DNA of 64,000 bases from the NCBI RefSeq assembly GCF_036503815.1, contig NZ_AP027764.1:62001-126000 (forward strand), in the 5' to 3' direction. The position numbers and the translations under genes are program-made. This document shows, in pieces, positions 17,460-26,506 of this stretch; within the stretch, counting starts at the first letter, position 1; the number at the start of each line of letters is the position of its first letter. Origin of the DNA: Escherichia coli (GTDB lineage Bacteria; Pseudomonadota; Gammaproteobacteria; Enterobacterales; Enterobacteriaceae). The notes beneath the pieces are model-generated. The model did no database searches. It was given only the letters and a program-made list of their open reading frames with translations, and was not told the DNA's origin.

Positions 17460-18120
17460 TTATGTTATTGATAAAGCACATGCCATTGCGCAGACCTTCC
17501 GCGTTTGTTTGCCAGAGTTCGCCTATTTTACGGTGGATGACTGGCTGCAGCGGGAACGGGATAACTGGCAAGAAGTAGTCGACTTACAGCTCGGTTGGGA
17601 TATCACCGATTTTGGTCGTGGTGATTTCAACCAAACGGGACTAACACTGCTAACGATGCGCAACGGCGCGCTGGGGTCGGCGGCATATCCAAAACCGTAT
17701 GCTGAGAAAATGTTGCAGATCCAACAAGATCAGCAGACTCCCTGGCATTTTCATAACCAAAAAATGGAAGATATCCTCAATCGGGGTGGCGGCGATTTAT
17801 GTATGCAACTGGCCTGGGCCAACGAATCCTGTCTCTGCGATGAGCAACGGGTCATTACGGTGAGTGTTGATGGTCAGCGACGTTCCGTGAAGTCAGGCGA
17901 AACATTGGTACTGAAGCCGGGGCAGGGTATTTGTCTGCCGCCACGTCTGTATCATCGCTTCTGGGCAGAAAAAGCGTTTGTTCTTGGCTGGGAAATTTCG
18001 ATGGTAAATGATGACCAACACGATAATTATTTTCTTGAACCGGGAGGACGTTTTCCGGCGATAGAAGAAGATGAACCGGTGAAATGGTTATTGTGCAGTG
18101 AGTATGGAATTTTGCGCTAA
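17440..18120 (+). CDS. Cupin-fold sugar isomerase, D-lyxose ketol-isomerase family
   Basis: The 226-residue protein belongs to the D-lyxose isomerase family (formerly DUF1498). The metal ligands expected for the cupin site are present: His103, His105 and Glu110 in WHFHNQKMED, and His172 in RLYHRFW. Family members interconvert D-lyxose with D-xylulose and also act on D-mannose and fructose. The start at 17440 follows a GGAGAAG ribosome site inside the end of the kinase gene; an upstream ATG at 17401 is less likely. It is the last gene of the operon, with a strong hairpin after it. It fits the cupin protein reported for the ExPEC frz operon. Confidence 0.87.
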   Translation: MKRSQINYVIDKAHAIAQTFRVCLPEFAYFTVDDWLQRERDNWQEVVDLQLGWDITDFGRGDFNQTGLTLLTMRNGALGSAAYPKPYAEKMLQIQQDQQTPWHFHNQKMEDILNRGGGDLCMQLAWANESCLCDEQRVITVSVDGQRRSVKSGETLVLKPGQGICLPPRLYHRFWAEKAFVLGWEISMVNDDQHDNYFLEPGGRFPAIEEDEPVKWLLCSEYGILR

Positions 18121-18129
18121 TAACGGGGA

Positions 18130-18165
18130 ACGCTAGCGCTGATATCCGCTAGCGTCCTTATTTTT
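18130..18165 (+). terminator. Rho-independent terminator of the sugar operon
   Basis: Arms ACGCTAGCG (18130-18138) and CGCTAGCGT (18147-18155) pair perfectly around an 8-base loop and are followed by CCTTATTTTT. It ends the PTS operon just before the convergent yicH stop codon at 18164. Confidence 0.8.
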
Positions 18166-19873
18166 ACTGCACCGGCTCCGTCGACGTAACTTCACCACTG
18201 GAAACTACGCCCGCATTCATGGTTTGAGTCACTTGCTGCTTTGCGGCATTCACGGCATGCAATTGCCCGCTAACCGTAGGTTTCAGCGGGACATTGACCT
18301 GAATATCGCCACTGGCGGTAAGCTGAATATTGCCGTCGCCAGTCAACGGTAGTTCAGGCCATCCCCACTGTTGCAAAATATTCACCGGCACACCGCGTCC
18401 ATTCAGGCTGATATGGGTCTGACGTTGTGGCGTTTGTGAAACACTGGCGGTGGCTTCCAGAATGCCTTTTTCAGTAAATGCACTCAGTTCGCTGATATTC
18501 ACCGTGCTGCTGTTGGCAGTTAGCGCCAGCGACGGACGACGGACATCAACACGATTAAACGTTGCGGCGGCGGCATTCAGATTCGCCGAGCCACTCCAGA
18601 CGCCCCATTTATGATCGGTAACCAGCGTCAGATTGGCACCGTAACCATCGAGCGCGGTGAGCTGCCACGGGAAGTCAGGGTCGATATCAATGATCAGATT
18701 GCGGCTGGCGCTAAATCTCTTCAGTTGCAGGTTGTTTAACCAACCGGGTGTCGTTTCCATCCACAACTGTTGCCAGTTTTTTGGCAAGGTATATTCCAGT
18801 CCGGCAATTGCCGCATCATCAAGGATCAACATTTTCCCGTCACGCAACCAGTTCCCTGACGTTCTGACTATGCCCCCTTCCCAGCGGCTGGTGAACTGGC
18901 GCAGTGCTACGCCCTGCGGGGAAAATTCCGCGTTTATAATCGGGTCAAATAAATGCAGCGAACCATAAATAAACTCGCTGGCGTTCATCGACAGTTTGCC
19001 TTCCTGTGTCTGCCAGTCATCTTTACTGAAGGTCATGTTGCGCAAGCTGAGATCGAGGTCGGTCACCGCCCAGTCCGGACCTTGCAGACGAGCGTCAATG
19101 ACTTCCAGGCGACCAATCTGCAACGACGGGACAGAGCGTAATGGCGCAAAGAAGTCGGTTAGCGATTTTTCGCTTTGTAGACGGATATCCGCCAGCCGCA
19201 GATTTTCCACTTGCCAGCTGCCGTCGGCGTTACGCTGCGCGTTTCCGGTTAATGTCCCGCGGGCGATGTCGGCACCCAGGTTAGTCAGCGTAACGCGATC
19301 GTTATCAATACTGCCTTCAATGAGTACATTGGTGGCAAGAACATCATTGAGCGAAAGCGATCCGGCGCTGAATTGAATCTGCGCCTTCGTACCCAGCACT
19401 TTACCGGCTTCTGGTGACCACGGAACCACGCCGCCATTTACCCGTTGCGCGCTCAGTTTCCATTCGCTATTCGGGCTATTAAACGCCATATCACGCAGTT
19501 GCAGACGATCGGCTTTGAACGGCAGCGGCGCGGTCTGGTCGGTGAGATTCAGCGTCCCGTTTTCCAGTAGGATGGTATCGACATGGCGTGGTTCGGTCAG
19601 TTGCCGACTGCTTAGCGCAATGTCGACACTTTTTGCCACCAGGGTAGCGGGCTGACCATCACGACCAAACGTGACGTTCTCCAGTACGATATGAGATGGC
19701 GCGGAAAAACGGTGATCCATCGCCCCGAAGGCCAGATGATAGTCGCTATTATCGGAAACCCATGCGCTGATATGTTCTGCTCCCCAGCGGGTTTGCAGAA
19801 GGAAATAGAGGCCAGCGATCGCCACTAACAGAGCGATGAGAATGTAGAGAAGCAGCTTCCCAATAAATTTCAT
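18164..19873 (-). CDS. yicH: AsmA-family protein YicH
   Basis: The 569-residue protein has one N-terminal membrane helix (about residues 5-25), followed by a long periplasmic beta-rich region of the AsmA/YhdP type. These proteins are related to bridge-like lipid carriers between inner and outer membranes; the specific role of YicH is not settled. The start at 19873 (MKFIGKLLLY) gives the known length; an in-frame ATG 24 bases upstream adds residues before the membrane segment. It is convergent with the inserted sugar operon. In K-12 its downstream neighbour is yicI. Confidence 0.92.
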   Translation of the reverse strand: MKFIGKLLLYILIALLVAIAGLYFLLQTRWGAEHISAWVSDNSDYHLAFGAMDHRFSAPSHIVLENVTFGRDGQPATLVAKSVDIALSSRQLTEPRHVDTILLENGTLNLTDQTAPLPFKADRLQLRDMAFNSPNSEWKLSAQRVNGGVVPWSPEAGKVLGTKAQIQFSAGSLSLNDVLATNVLIEGSIDNDRVTLTNLGADIARGTLTGNAQRNADGSWQVENLRLADIRLQSEKSLTDFFAPLRSVPSLQIGRLEVIDARLQGPDWAVTDLDLSLRNMTFSKDDWQTQEGKLSMNASEFIYGSLHLFDPIINAEFSPQGVALRQFTSRWEGGIVRTSGNWLRDGKMLILDDAAIAGLEYTLPKNWQQLWMETTPGWLNNLQLKRFSASRNLIIDIDPDFPWQLTALDGYGANLTLVTDHKWGVWSGSANLNAAAATFNRVDVRRPSLALTANSSTVNISELSAFTEKGILEATASVSQTPQRQTHISLNGRGVPVNILQQWGWPELPLTGDGNIQLTASGDIQVNVPLKPTVSGQLHAVNAAKQQVTQTMNAGVVSSGEVTSTEPVQ

Positions 19874-19993
19874 GGTCTTCCATCCCGTGAAATGCACATA
19901 AGGGAGTTATGCACGATTTACGCGCAATCCTCAAGGCGGGAATGGTGAAAGAGGTGAGACTGCGGCGGTAATTATCTTACCGCCGCCAGTGAA

Positions 19994-21385
19994 TTACTGT
20001 TTTTCTGGTGGGAAAATCAGATTTAGCACGATGGCAGTAATACCGCCCGCGGCGATCCCGGAGGAGAGCAGGTTTTTCAGCCATTCAGGAGCAAACTGCA
20101 AAATCAGCGGCTGCTGAGAAACGCCCAGACCGACCGCCAGCGACAGCGCGATAATCAGAATCGCCCGACGGTTCAGTGGCTCACGAGAAACGATACGCAC
20201 ACCGGAGGCGGCGATGGTGCCAAACATTACCAGCGTCGCGCCGCCCAGCACAGGTTCAGGAATATGCTGCACAAATCCACTTACTGCTGGGAACAGGCCG
20301 AGCAAAATCAACATCAGTGCCACAACAAAACCAACATAACGGCTGGCAACACCTGTTAACTGAATCACACCATTGTTTTGTCCAAAACAGGAGTTCGGGA
20401 AGGTGTTAAACACCGCCGAGACAAACGAGTTCAGACCGTTTGCCAGCACGCCGCCTTTCAGACGTTTCATGTATAGCGGACCGGATACAGGCTGTTCGGA
20501 AACGTCAGACGTCGCCGTGATATCGCCAATAGTTTCCAGCGAAGTGATCATAAAGACCAGCATCAGCGGCAGCAGCAGGCTCCATTCAATACCAAGACCG
20601 TAGTAGAGCGGCGTTGGCACCATAATCAGTTCTTGCGTCATCGGTTCGTTGCTTTCTGGCAACATGCCCATAAACCACGCCAGCGCATATCCGGCCGCCA
20701 TCGCAATCACCAGTGAGGCCACGCGCAAATATGGGTTACGTTGACGGTTAAGCAGGATAATTAAGGCCAAGACCACGCCTGCCAGCAACAGATTTTTCGG
20801 TGCTCCGAAGGTGTTATCGCTCATGGCTGCGTAACCGCCGCCAATGGATGTTAGCCCAACCTGAATTAGCGACAGGCCGATAATCATCACCACAACGCCA
20901 GAAACCAGCGGCGTAATAATGCGGCGCGCCAGATGGAGAACACGGGAGATCACCATCTCGGTGCAACTTGCCAGCATCAACGTGCCGAACAAAGCCGCCA
21001 TCATGGTAGGAACATCAGCACCACCGGTCTTCAGCGCTGTGCCGCCCATAATCAGCGGGGCAACAAAGTTGAAGCTGGTGCCCTGAATAGACAACAGCCC
21101 GGAGCCAACCGGACCCCAGGCCTTAATTTGAATAATCGACGCCACACCGGAGGCAAACAGCGACATACTAATAATGTGTTGCGTGTCTTGTGCCGGTAAA
21201 CCCAGCGCCTGGCAGATTAATAGCGCTGGCGTGATCACCGCAACGAACATCGCCAGCAGATGCTGACAGGCGGCAAACAGAGTTTGAGGAAGCGGCGGAC
21301 GATCTTCAAGACGGTAAATCAGTTCGCTGTTTTGAGTCTGCGCAACCGGTTGCGCATTTTCTGACTCGAGGGTGGAAACAGACAT
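19994..21385 (-). CDS. xanP: Xanthine:H+ symporter XanP
   Basis: The 463-residue protein is a member of the nucleobase-ascorbate transporter (NAT/NCS2) family with 14 expected helices. The family motif NTFPNSCFGQNNGVIQLTGV is visible near residues 321-340. XanP imports xanthine with a proton. The start at 21385 gives the known length; an ATG 9 bases upstream is possible but unsupported. It is divergent from gltS across 279 bases. Confidence 0.95.
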   Translation of the reverse strand: MSVSTLESENAQPVAQTQNSELIYRLEDRPPLPQTLFAACQHLLAMFVAVITPALLICQALGLPAQDTQHIISMSLFASGVASIIQIKAWGPVGSGLLSIQGTSFNFVAPLIMGGTALKTGGADVPTMMAALFGTLMLASCTEMVISRVLHLARRIITPLVSGVVVMIIGLSLIQVGLTSIGGGYAAMSDNTFGAPKNLLLAGVVLALIILLNRQRNPYLRVASLVIAMAAGYALAWFMGMLPESNEPMTQELIMVPTPLYYGLGIEWSLLLPLMLVFMITSLETIGDITATSDVSEQPVSGPLYMKRLKGGVLANGLNSFVSAVFNTFPNSCFGQNNGVIQLTGVASRYVGFVVALMLILLGLFPAVSGFVQHIPEPVLGGATLVMFGTIAASGVRIVSREPLNRRAILIIALSLAVGLGVSQQPLILQFAPEWLKNLLSSGIAAGGITAIVLNLIFPPEKQ

Positions 21386-21580
21386 CGAAAACAATCCCGT
21401 GGTAGCAAAGCGGGCATTTTAGCTGACCGAAAGAGAAAAGCAAACGTTTGCCACGGCCTCTGCTAAATATTTAAATGAGATAAATGCACTTTTTTATATA
21501 ACTTTTGGTATTTTTCTGCTTAAAATCCATGCCATTTGTTCATTAACAGCTGAGAATTTGACCCAGGAAAGCATGACTCG

Positions 21581-21633
21581 ATACCCGTCATATTTCATGA
21601 AGGTGCCACTGCGCGATGAAGTATGACGAGTAT
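21581..21633. repeat. Imperfect inverted repeat upstream of gltS
   Basis: Two 18-base arms (21581-21598 and 21616-21633) match in inverted orientation at 16 of 18 positions around a 17-base spacer. The arms read ATACCCGTCATATTTCAT and ATGAAGTATGACGAGTAT. It lies 30 bases before the gltS start and could fold in the gltS leader RNA or bind a dimeric regulator. The core resembles a short intergenic repeat I have seen in enterobacterial genomes. Confidence 0.55.
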
Positions 21634-21664
21634 GAAAGAGTGATGCGGATACAAAGGAGTAACT

Positions 21665-22870
21665 ATGTTTCATCTCGATACTTTAGCAACGCTTGTTGCC
21701 GCAACGCTGACGTTGCTGCTCGGGCGTAAGTTGGTCCATTCCGTCTCCTTTTTGAAGAAATACACCATACCGGAACCTGTTGCGGGTGGTTTGTTGGTGG
21801 CGCTGGCGCTACTGGTACTGAAAAAAAGCATGGGCTGGGAAGTCAACTTTGATATGTCCCTGCGCGATCCGTTAATGCTGGCTTTCTTCGCCACCATTGG
21901 CCTGAACGCCAACATTGCCAGTCTGCGCGCTGGTGGGCGTGTGGTTGGTATTTTCCTGATTGTGGTTGTTGGCCTATTGGTGATGCAAAATGCCATTGGC
22001 ATTGGTATGGCTAGCCTGTTAGGGCTTGATCCACTGATGGGGCTGCTGGCTGGTTCTATTACGCTTTCGGGCGGTCACGGTACGGGTGCTGCCTGGAGTA
22101 AATTGTTCATTGAACGTTATGGCTTCACCAATGCGACGGAAGTGGCAATGGCCTGTGCAACGTTCGGTTTGGTGCTGGGCGGCTTGATTGGCGGTCCGGT
22201 AGCGCGCTATCTGGTGAAACACTCCACCACGCCGAACGGTATTCCGGATGACCAGGAAGTCCCGACGGCGTTCGAAAAGCCGGATGTGGGCCGCATGATC
22301 ACCTCGCTGGTGCTGATTGAAACTATCGCGCTGATTGCTATCTGCCTGACGGTGGGGAAAATTGTTGCGCAACTTTTGGCTGGCACTGCTTTTGAACTGC
22401 CGACCTTCGTCTGTGTACTGTTTGTTGGCGTGATTCTGAGCAACGGTCTGTCAATGATGGGCTTTTACCGCGTCTTTGAGCGTGCGGTATCCGTGCTTGG
22501 TAACGTAAGCCTGTCGTTGTTCCTGGCGATGGCGCTGATGGGGCTGAAACTATGGGAGCTGGCTTCGCTGGCGCTGCCGATGCTGGCGATTCTGGTGGTA
22601 CAGACCATCTTCATGGCGTTGTATGCCATCTTCGTTACCTGGCGCATGATGGGCAAAAACTACGATGCGGCGGTGCTGGCTGCGGGTCATTGTGGTTTTG
22701 GCCTCGGTGCAACGCCAACGGCAATCGCCAACATGCAGGCGATCACTGAACGTTTTGGCCCGTCGCACATGGCGTTCCTGGTAGTGCCGATGGTCGGTGC
22801 GTTCTTTATTGATATCGTTAACGCGCTGGTGATTAAGCTGTATTTAATGTTGCCGATTTTTGCGGGCTAA
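21665..22870 (+). CDS. gltS: Sodium/glutamate symporter GltS
   Basis: The 401-residue inner-membrane protein matches E. coli GltS in length and sequence. It has two inverted halves, each with a glycine-rich re-entrant loop: SGGHGTGAAW near residues 137-146 and GHCGFGLGATPTAIANM near 340-356. It imports L-glutamate with sodium. The ribosome site AAAGGAG precedes the ATG. In K-12 the gene stands alone; here an unknown gene starts 2 bases after its stop and is probably cotranscribed. Confidence 0.96.
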   Translation: MFHLDTLATLVAATLTLLLGRKLVHSVSFLKKYTIPEPVAGGLLVALALLVLKKSMGWEVNFDMSLRDPLMLAFFATIGLNANIASLRAGGRVVGIFLIVVVGLLVMQNAIGIGMASLLGLDPLMGLLAGSITLSGGHGTGAAWSKLFIERYGFTNATEVAMACATFGLVLGGLIGGPVARYLVKHSTTPNGIPDDQEVPTAFEKPDVGRMITSLVLIETIALIAICLTVGKIVAQLLAGTAFELPTFVCVLFVGVILSNGLSMMGFYRVFERAVSVLGNVSLSLFLAMALMGLKLWELASLALPMLAILVVQTIFMALYAIFVTWRMMGKNYDAAVLAAGHCGFGLGATPTAIANMQAITERFGPSHMAFLVVPMVGAFFIDIVNALVIKLYLMLPIFAG

Positions 22871-22872
22871 AA

Positions 22873-23739
22873 ATGAAAAAGCGTCGGAAGGAACCGGAAA
22901 CGCTACGTGAACACTGTCGCCATATTTTTGGTGATGAGCCGCCAGTGCTCTGTGTATGGGAAACGGAATTTGATTACGCAGATACCGAACTCAAGGCGCT
23001 GGCGGCTAAAGAGTGGCAACAGATAGGCGAATGGGATTTGAGTGCTTACTATGTACTCAATCTCGTTTATAACGAACCGATGCAACCAGAGCTGTTTCGC
23101 TATCTGTTTCCGCTATGCCTGGTGCAATGGCATGAAACCGTTTTAGCTGGCGGTTATGGTGATCACTTCGAAGAATCCTTAATGAAGGCATTGCGTCGGC
23201 CCTATCTCTGGCAGGAGATGATGAATACTTCCCAACGCCAGCAGGTACGGCAATTTTTACTGGAAACCGCGTTGCAGCGTATGGATAACGAGCGTGGTTT
23301 CAATAATGTTCTTTGCTGGCTGGCGGTATTCAATACTCTGGGCGGGGCCGCGCCGTTAATTCATTCTCTCTGGTCACGCTGGTGGGTGCTGGATACGCCG
23401 GGAAAAGCGGTGTGTGCTATTCAGTATGCCGCGCATCTAATTTATCCCATAGAAGCCAATCCGTTATGGTCGCAAGAATGGTTAGGCTGGGGGCATCCAT
23501 TAGGTCATAAAGATGGCTGGTCCTCTGAGAATCGCGCTTTTCTTCGCCAAATGTTAACACCTGAAATGATTGTGGCTGGCGTACAGGCAGCGGCTGAAAT
23601 TCTGCGTGGTGAACCGGAAGGCGCAATGGCGGCGCGAATTGCGCAGGATGCGTATGAGGCAGTGGATATCATCACTATCCAGATTGAAGATTTACTGCGT
23701 GACTTGTCTTGTGATGAGTCTGGTCATGCGTTGGAGTAA
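22873..23739 (+). CDS. Uncharacterised tryptophan-rich protein downstream of gltS
   Basis: I do not recognise this 288-residue protein, and K-12 has no gene at this place as far as I recall. It has no signal peptide and no convincing membrane segment, so it is likely cytoplasmic. About 13 tryptophans are spread through it (for example LWSRWWVLD and LWSQEWLGWGH), with a basic N-terminus (MKKRRKEPE). It looks mostly helical, with an acidic end. The ATG lies 2 bases after the gltS stop, with no ribosome site between, so translation is probably coupled to gltS. Its 3' end overlaps the convergent recG by 16 bases. Base composition is like its neighbours. Confidence 0.8.
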   Translation: MKKRRKEPETLREHCRHIFGDEPPVLCVWETEFDYADTELKALAAKEWQQIGEWDLSAYYVLNLVYNEPMQPELFRYLFPLCLVQWHETVLAGGYGDHFEESLMKALRRPYLWQEMMNTSQRQQVRQFLLETALQRMDNERGFNNVLCWLAVFNTLGGAAPLIHSLWSRWWVLDTPGKAVCAIQYAAHLIYPIEANPLWSQEWLGWGHPLGHKDGWSSENRAFLRQMLTPEMIVAGVQAAAEILRGEPEGAMAARIAQDAYEAVDIITIQIEDLLRDLSCDESGHALE

Positions 23740-25805
23740 CGTTCCGTTTCTGGCATCCAGCGTTCTATCAGGGCTTTTGCCTGCTGTGGGTAACGTTCGT
23801 GAATATGGCGTGCCAGGCGCTGAACTTCCGGGATCATCGCCTGATCGCGCAGCAAATCCGCCACTTTAAATTCAGCATTACCCGTCTGACGCGTGCCTAA
23901 CAATTCGCCAGGGCCGCGAATCTCCAGATCTTTCTGTGCAATCATAAAACCATCGTTGCTGTCGCGCAGCACTTGCAGGCGAATTTGCGCCGTTTTAGAA
24001 AGCGGTGTTTTGTAGAGCAACACGCAGTGAGAAGCCACCGCGCCACGACCTACACGCCCGCGCAGCTGGTGTAACTGCGCCAGACCCAGACGCTCAGGGT
24101 TTTCGATAATCATCAGGCTGGCGTTAGGCACATCAACGCCGACTTCAATAACGGTCGTGGCAACCAGCAGGTGTAACTCGCCTTGTTTAAATGATGCCAT
24201 GACGGCCTGCTTCTCGGCTGGTTTCATCCGTCCGTGTACCAGACCGACATTCAGTTCCGGTAAGGCCAGTTTCAGCTCTTCCCACGTGGCTTCTGCTGCC
24301 TGCGCTTCCAGTAACTCTGACTCTTCAATCAACGTACAAACCCAGTACGCCTGACGACCTTCAGTCATGCAGGCGTGGCGCACGCGGTCGATAATGTCGT
24401 TGCGGCGGGTATCCGGGATAGCCACCGTCGTCACAGGCGTACGACCTGGCGGTAACTCATCAATGACCGAGGTATCGAGATCGGCATATGCAGTCATTGC
24501 CAGCGTGCGGGGGATCGGCGTGGCGGTCATGATCAACTGATGCGGATGGAAACCCTGCTGCTGGCCTTTCTCCCATAACGCCAGACGCTGATGCACACCA
24601 AAACGGTGCTGTTCGTCGATGATCACCAGCGCCAGACCATTAAACTGCACCTGTTCCTGGAAGATGGCGTGCGTACCAACAATCATCTGCACTTGACCGC
24701 TGGCGATGGCTTCCTGCTGTGCCAGTCGTGCTTTACCTTTCTGTTTACCGGCGAGCCAGCCCACTTCGATACCGAGCGGAGCAAACCAGTTACGGAAGTT
24801 ATTGGCGTGCTGCTCGGCGAGTAATTCGGTTGGTGCCATCAATGCCACCTGTTTGCCGTGCGCAATCGCACGCAACGCGGCGAGGGCGGCGACCAGCGTT
24901 TTACCGGAACCTACATCGCCCTGCACCAGGCGCATCATCGGCACATCCAGCGCCATATCGCGCTCGATCTCCGCCACCACGCGTGCCTGTGCGCCCGTTG
25001 GCTTGAACGGTAAGGCTGCGAGGAGTTTATTTTTCAGCGCGTCATTGGCGCTCAGCGGCTGGGCATGAAAACGCTGTGCTCCGGCACGTAAGGCTAACAT
25101 GCTGAGGTTGTGCGCCAGCAACTCTTCCAGAATCAGCCGGCGTTGTGCCGGATGCTGCCCGGTTTCGAGATCGCTAAGCTGTAGCGTCGGCGGCGGGCGG
25201 TGCAAAGTGCGCAACGCTTCCGGTAGCGTCATCATTCCTTGTGACAGTTCCGGCGGCAGGAGTTCTTCAATGGCGCAGGTGTCGAGCAGATCCAGCGCCT
25301 GGTCGGTTAATTTACGCAGCGTGGCCTGCTTTACGCCTTCCGTAGTTGGGTAAACCGGCGTTAGCGTTTCCTGCAACTCTGGCATACTGAGATCGCCCTG
25401 CACGCGGTATTCCGGGTGGATCATCTCCGCACCATATTTACCGCGCTTTGCTTCGCCATAGGCCAGCACGCGGCGGCCAGTCGCCAGGCTATTTTTCATT
25501 GCCGCGTTGAAGTTGAAAAAGCGCATGGTGAGAATGCCGGAACCGTCGCTGATCTGGCAGGTCATCATCCGCCGACCGCCGAAGGAGATATTGCAATTCA
25601 GCACTTCGCCTTCCACCGTGGCATAAACGCCCGGCAGTAGTTCACCGATGGGGTAGAGATGGGTGCGATCTTCGTAGCGCAGAGGAAGGTGTAAGAGTAA
25701 ATCCTGCACGGTATGCAGGTTGATTTTCGCCAGCTTGTTACTAAGCGCTGCACCAATGCCCGTTAGGGAACTGAGCGGGACAGCATCTAACAGGCGACCT
25801 TTCAT
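23724..25805 (-). CDS. recG: ATP-dependent DNA helicase RecG
   Basis: The 693-residue helicase remodels stalled replication forks and branch-migrates Holliday junctions. An N-terminal wedge/OB domain binds branched DNA (about residues 60-160). The superfamily 2 motor follows, with Walker A GDVGSGKT, the DEQH box in VIIDEQHRFG, and motif VI in QLRGRVGRG. The start at 25805 (MKGRLLDAV) gives the known length. It overlaps the end of neither neighbour on its strand: trmH stops 6 bases upstream of it. It is the last gene of the gmk-rpoZ-spoT-trmH-recG group. Confidence 0.96.
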   Translation of the reverse strand: MKGRLLDAVPLSSLTGIGAALSNKLAKINLHTVQDLLLHLPLRYEDRTHLYPIGELLPGVYATVEGEVLNCNISFGGRRMMTCQISDGSGILTMRFFNFNAAMKNSLATGRRVLAYGEAKRGKYGAEMIHPEYRVQGDLSMPELQETLTPVYPTTEGVKQATLRKLTDQALDLLDTCAIEELLPPELSQGMMTLPEALRTLHRPPPTLQLSDLETGQHPAQRRLILEELLAHNLSMLALRAGAQRFHAQPLSANDALKNKLLAALPFKPTGAQARVVAEIERDMALDVPMMRLVQGDVGSGKTLVAALAALRAIAHGKQVALMAPTELLAEQHANNFRNWFAPLGIEVGWLAGKQKGKARLAQQEAIASGQVQMIVGTHAIFQEQVQFNGLALVIIDEQHRFGVHQRLALWEKGQQQGFHPHQLIMTATPIPRTLAMTAYADLDTSVIDELPPGRTPVTTVAIPDTRRNDIIDRVRHACMTEGRQAYWVCTLIEESELLEAQAAEATWEELKLALPELNVGLVHGRMKPAEKQAVMASFKQGELHLLVATTVIEVGVDVPNASLMIIENPERLGLAQLHQLRGRVGRGAVASHCVLLYKTPLSKTAQIRLQVLRDSNDGFMIAQKDLEIRGPGELLGTRQTGNAEFKVADLLRDQAMIPEVQRLARHIHERYPQQAKALIERWMPETERYSNA

Positions 25806-25810
25806 GGCAC

Positions 25811-26500
25811 TTACCCTGCAGCCTGCATAGTAGCCCACCAGTCAGCATCGGCTTCAATTTCGCCTTGCTGATTAACGTGGGGGTAAGGCAGGCCTTTGCG
25901 TTTTGCGACTTTCGCCAGCACCGGATAGCCGCCTTCAAACAACAGCCGTTGTTGCTCCGCTTCCGGCAACATGCTGTTTTCACGCAGGTACATGCCTGCA
26001 TTTTGCCGCTGGCGCTGGGCTTCGTAAAGAATGAGGGCTGAGGCAACGGAAACATTCAGCGACTGCACCATACCGATCATCGGTATAATGATGTCCCGAT
26101 CCGCCAGGGCTAACGCTTCCTGAGTGATGCCCGTTTTCTCCTGACCCATCAAAATACAGGTCGGGCGGGTGTAATCAATTTCGCGGAAATCGACAGCGTT
26201 ATCAGAAAGATGTGTAGCCAGAATCTGCATGCCCTGGCCTTTCAGATGGGCGACGGCATCGCCAATGGTACGGTGCGTTTTTACCTGTACCCAACTGTTG
26301 CTGCCAGCCGCAGCCGAAGCCATGGTGCGCATCCGGCTGCCAGGCCAGACGGCATGAACTTCATGTACGCCAACAGCATCTGCGGTACGAATAATCGCAG
26401 AAACGTTATGTGGTTTGTGGACCTGCTCCATGCAGACGGTCAGATCAGGCTGCCGCCTGGCGAGCATTTCGCAGATGCGTGCATAACGTGTTGGGTTCAT
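25811..26500 (-). CDS. trmH: tRNA (Gm18) 2'-O-methyltransferase TrmH
   Basis: The 229-residue SPOUT-fold enzyme methylates the 2'-hydroxyl of G18 in tRNA using S-adenosylmethionine. The family motifs are visible: NVSAIIRTADAVG (motif 1, about residues 33-45), ILMGQEKTGI (motif 2) and the knot sequence IPMIGMVQSLNVSVASAL (motif 3). It sits 6 bases after spoT and 5 bases before recG, in one transcription unit. Confidence 0.96.
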   Translation of the reverse strand: MNPTRYARICEMLARRQPDLTVCMEQVHKPHNVSAIIRTADAVGVHEVHAVWPGSRMRTMASAAAGSNSWVQVKTHRTIGDAVAHLKGQGMQILATHLSDNAVDFREIDYTRPTCILMGQEKTGITQEALALADRDIIIPMIGMVQSLNVSVASALILYEAQRQRQNAGMYLRENSMLPEAEQQRLLFEGGYPVLAKVAKRKGLPYPHVNQQGEIEADADWWATMQAAG

Positions 26501-26506
26501 AAAACA

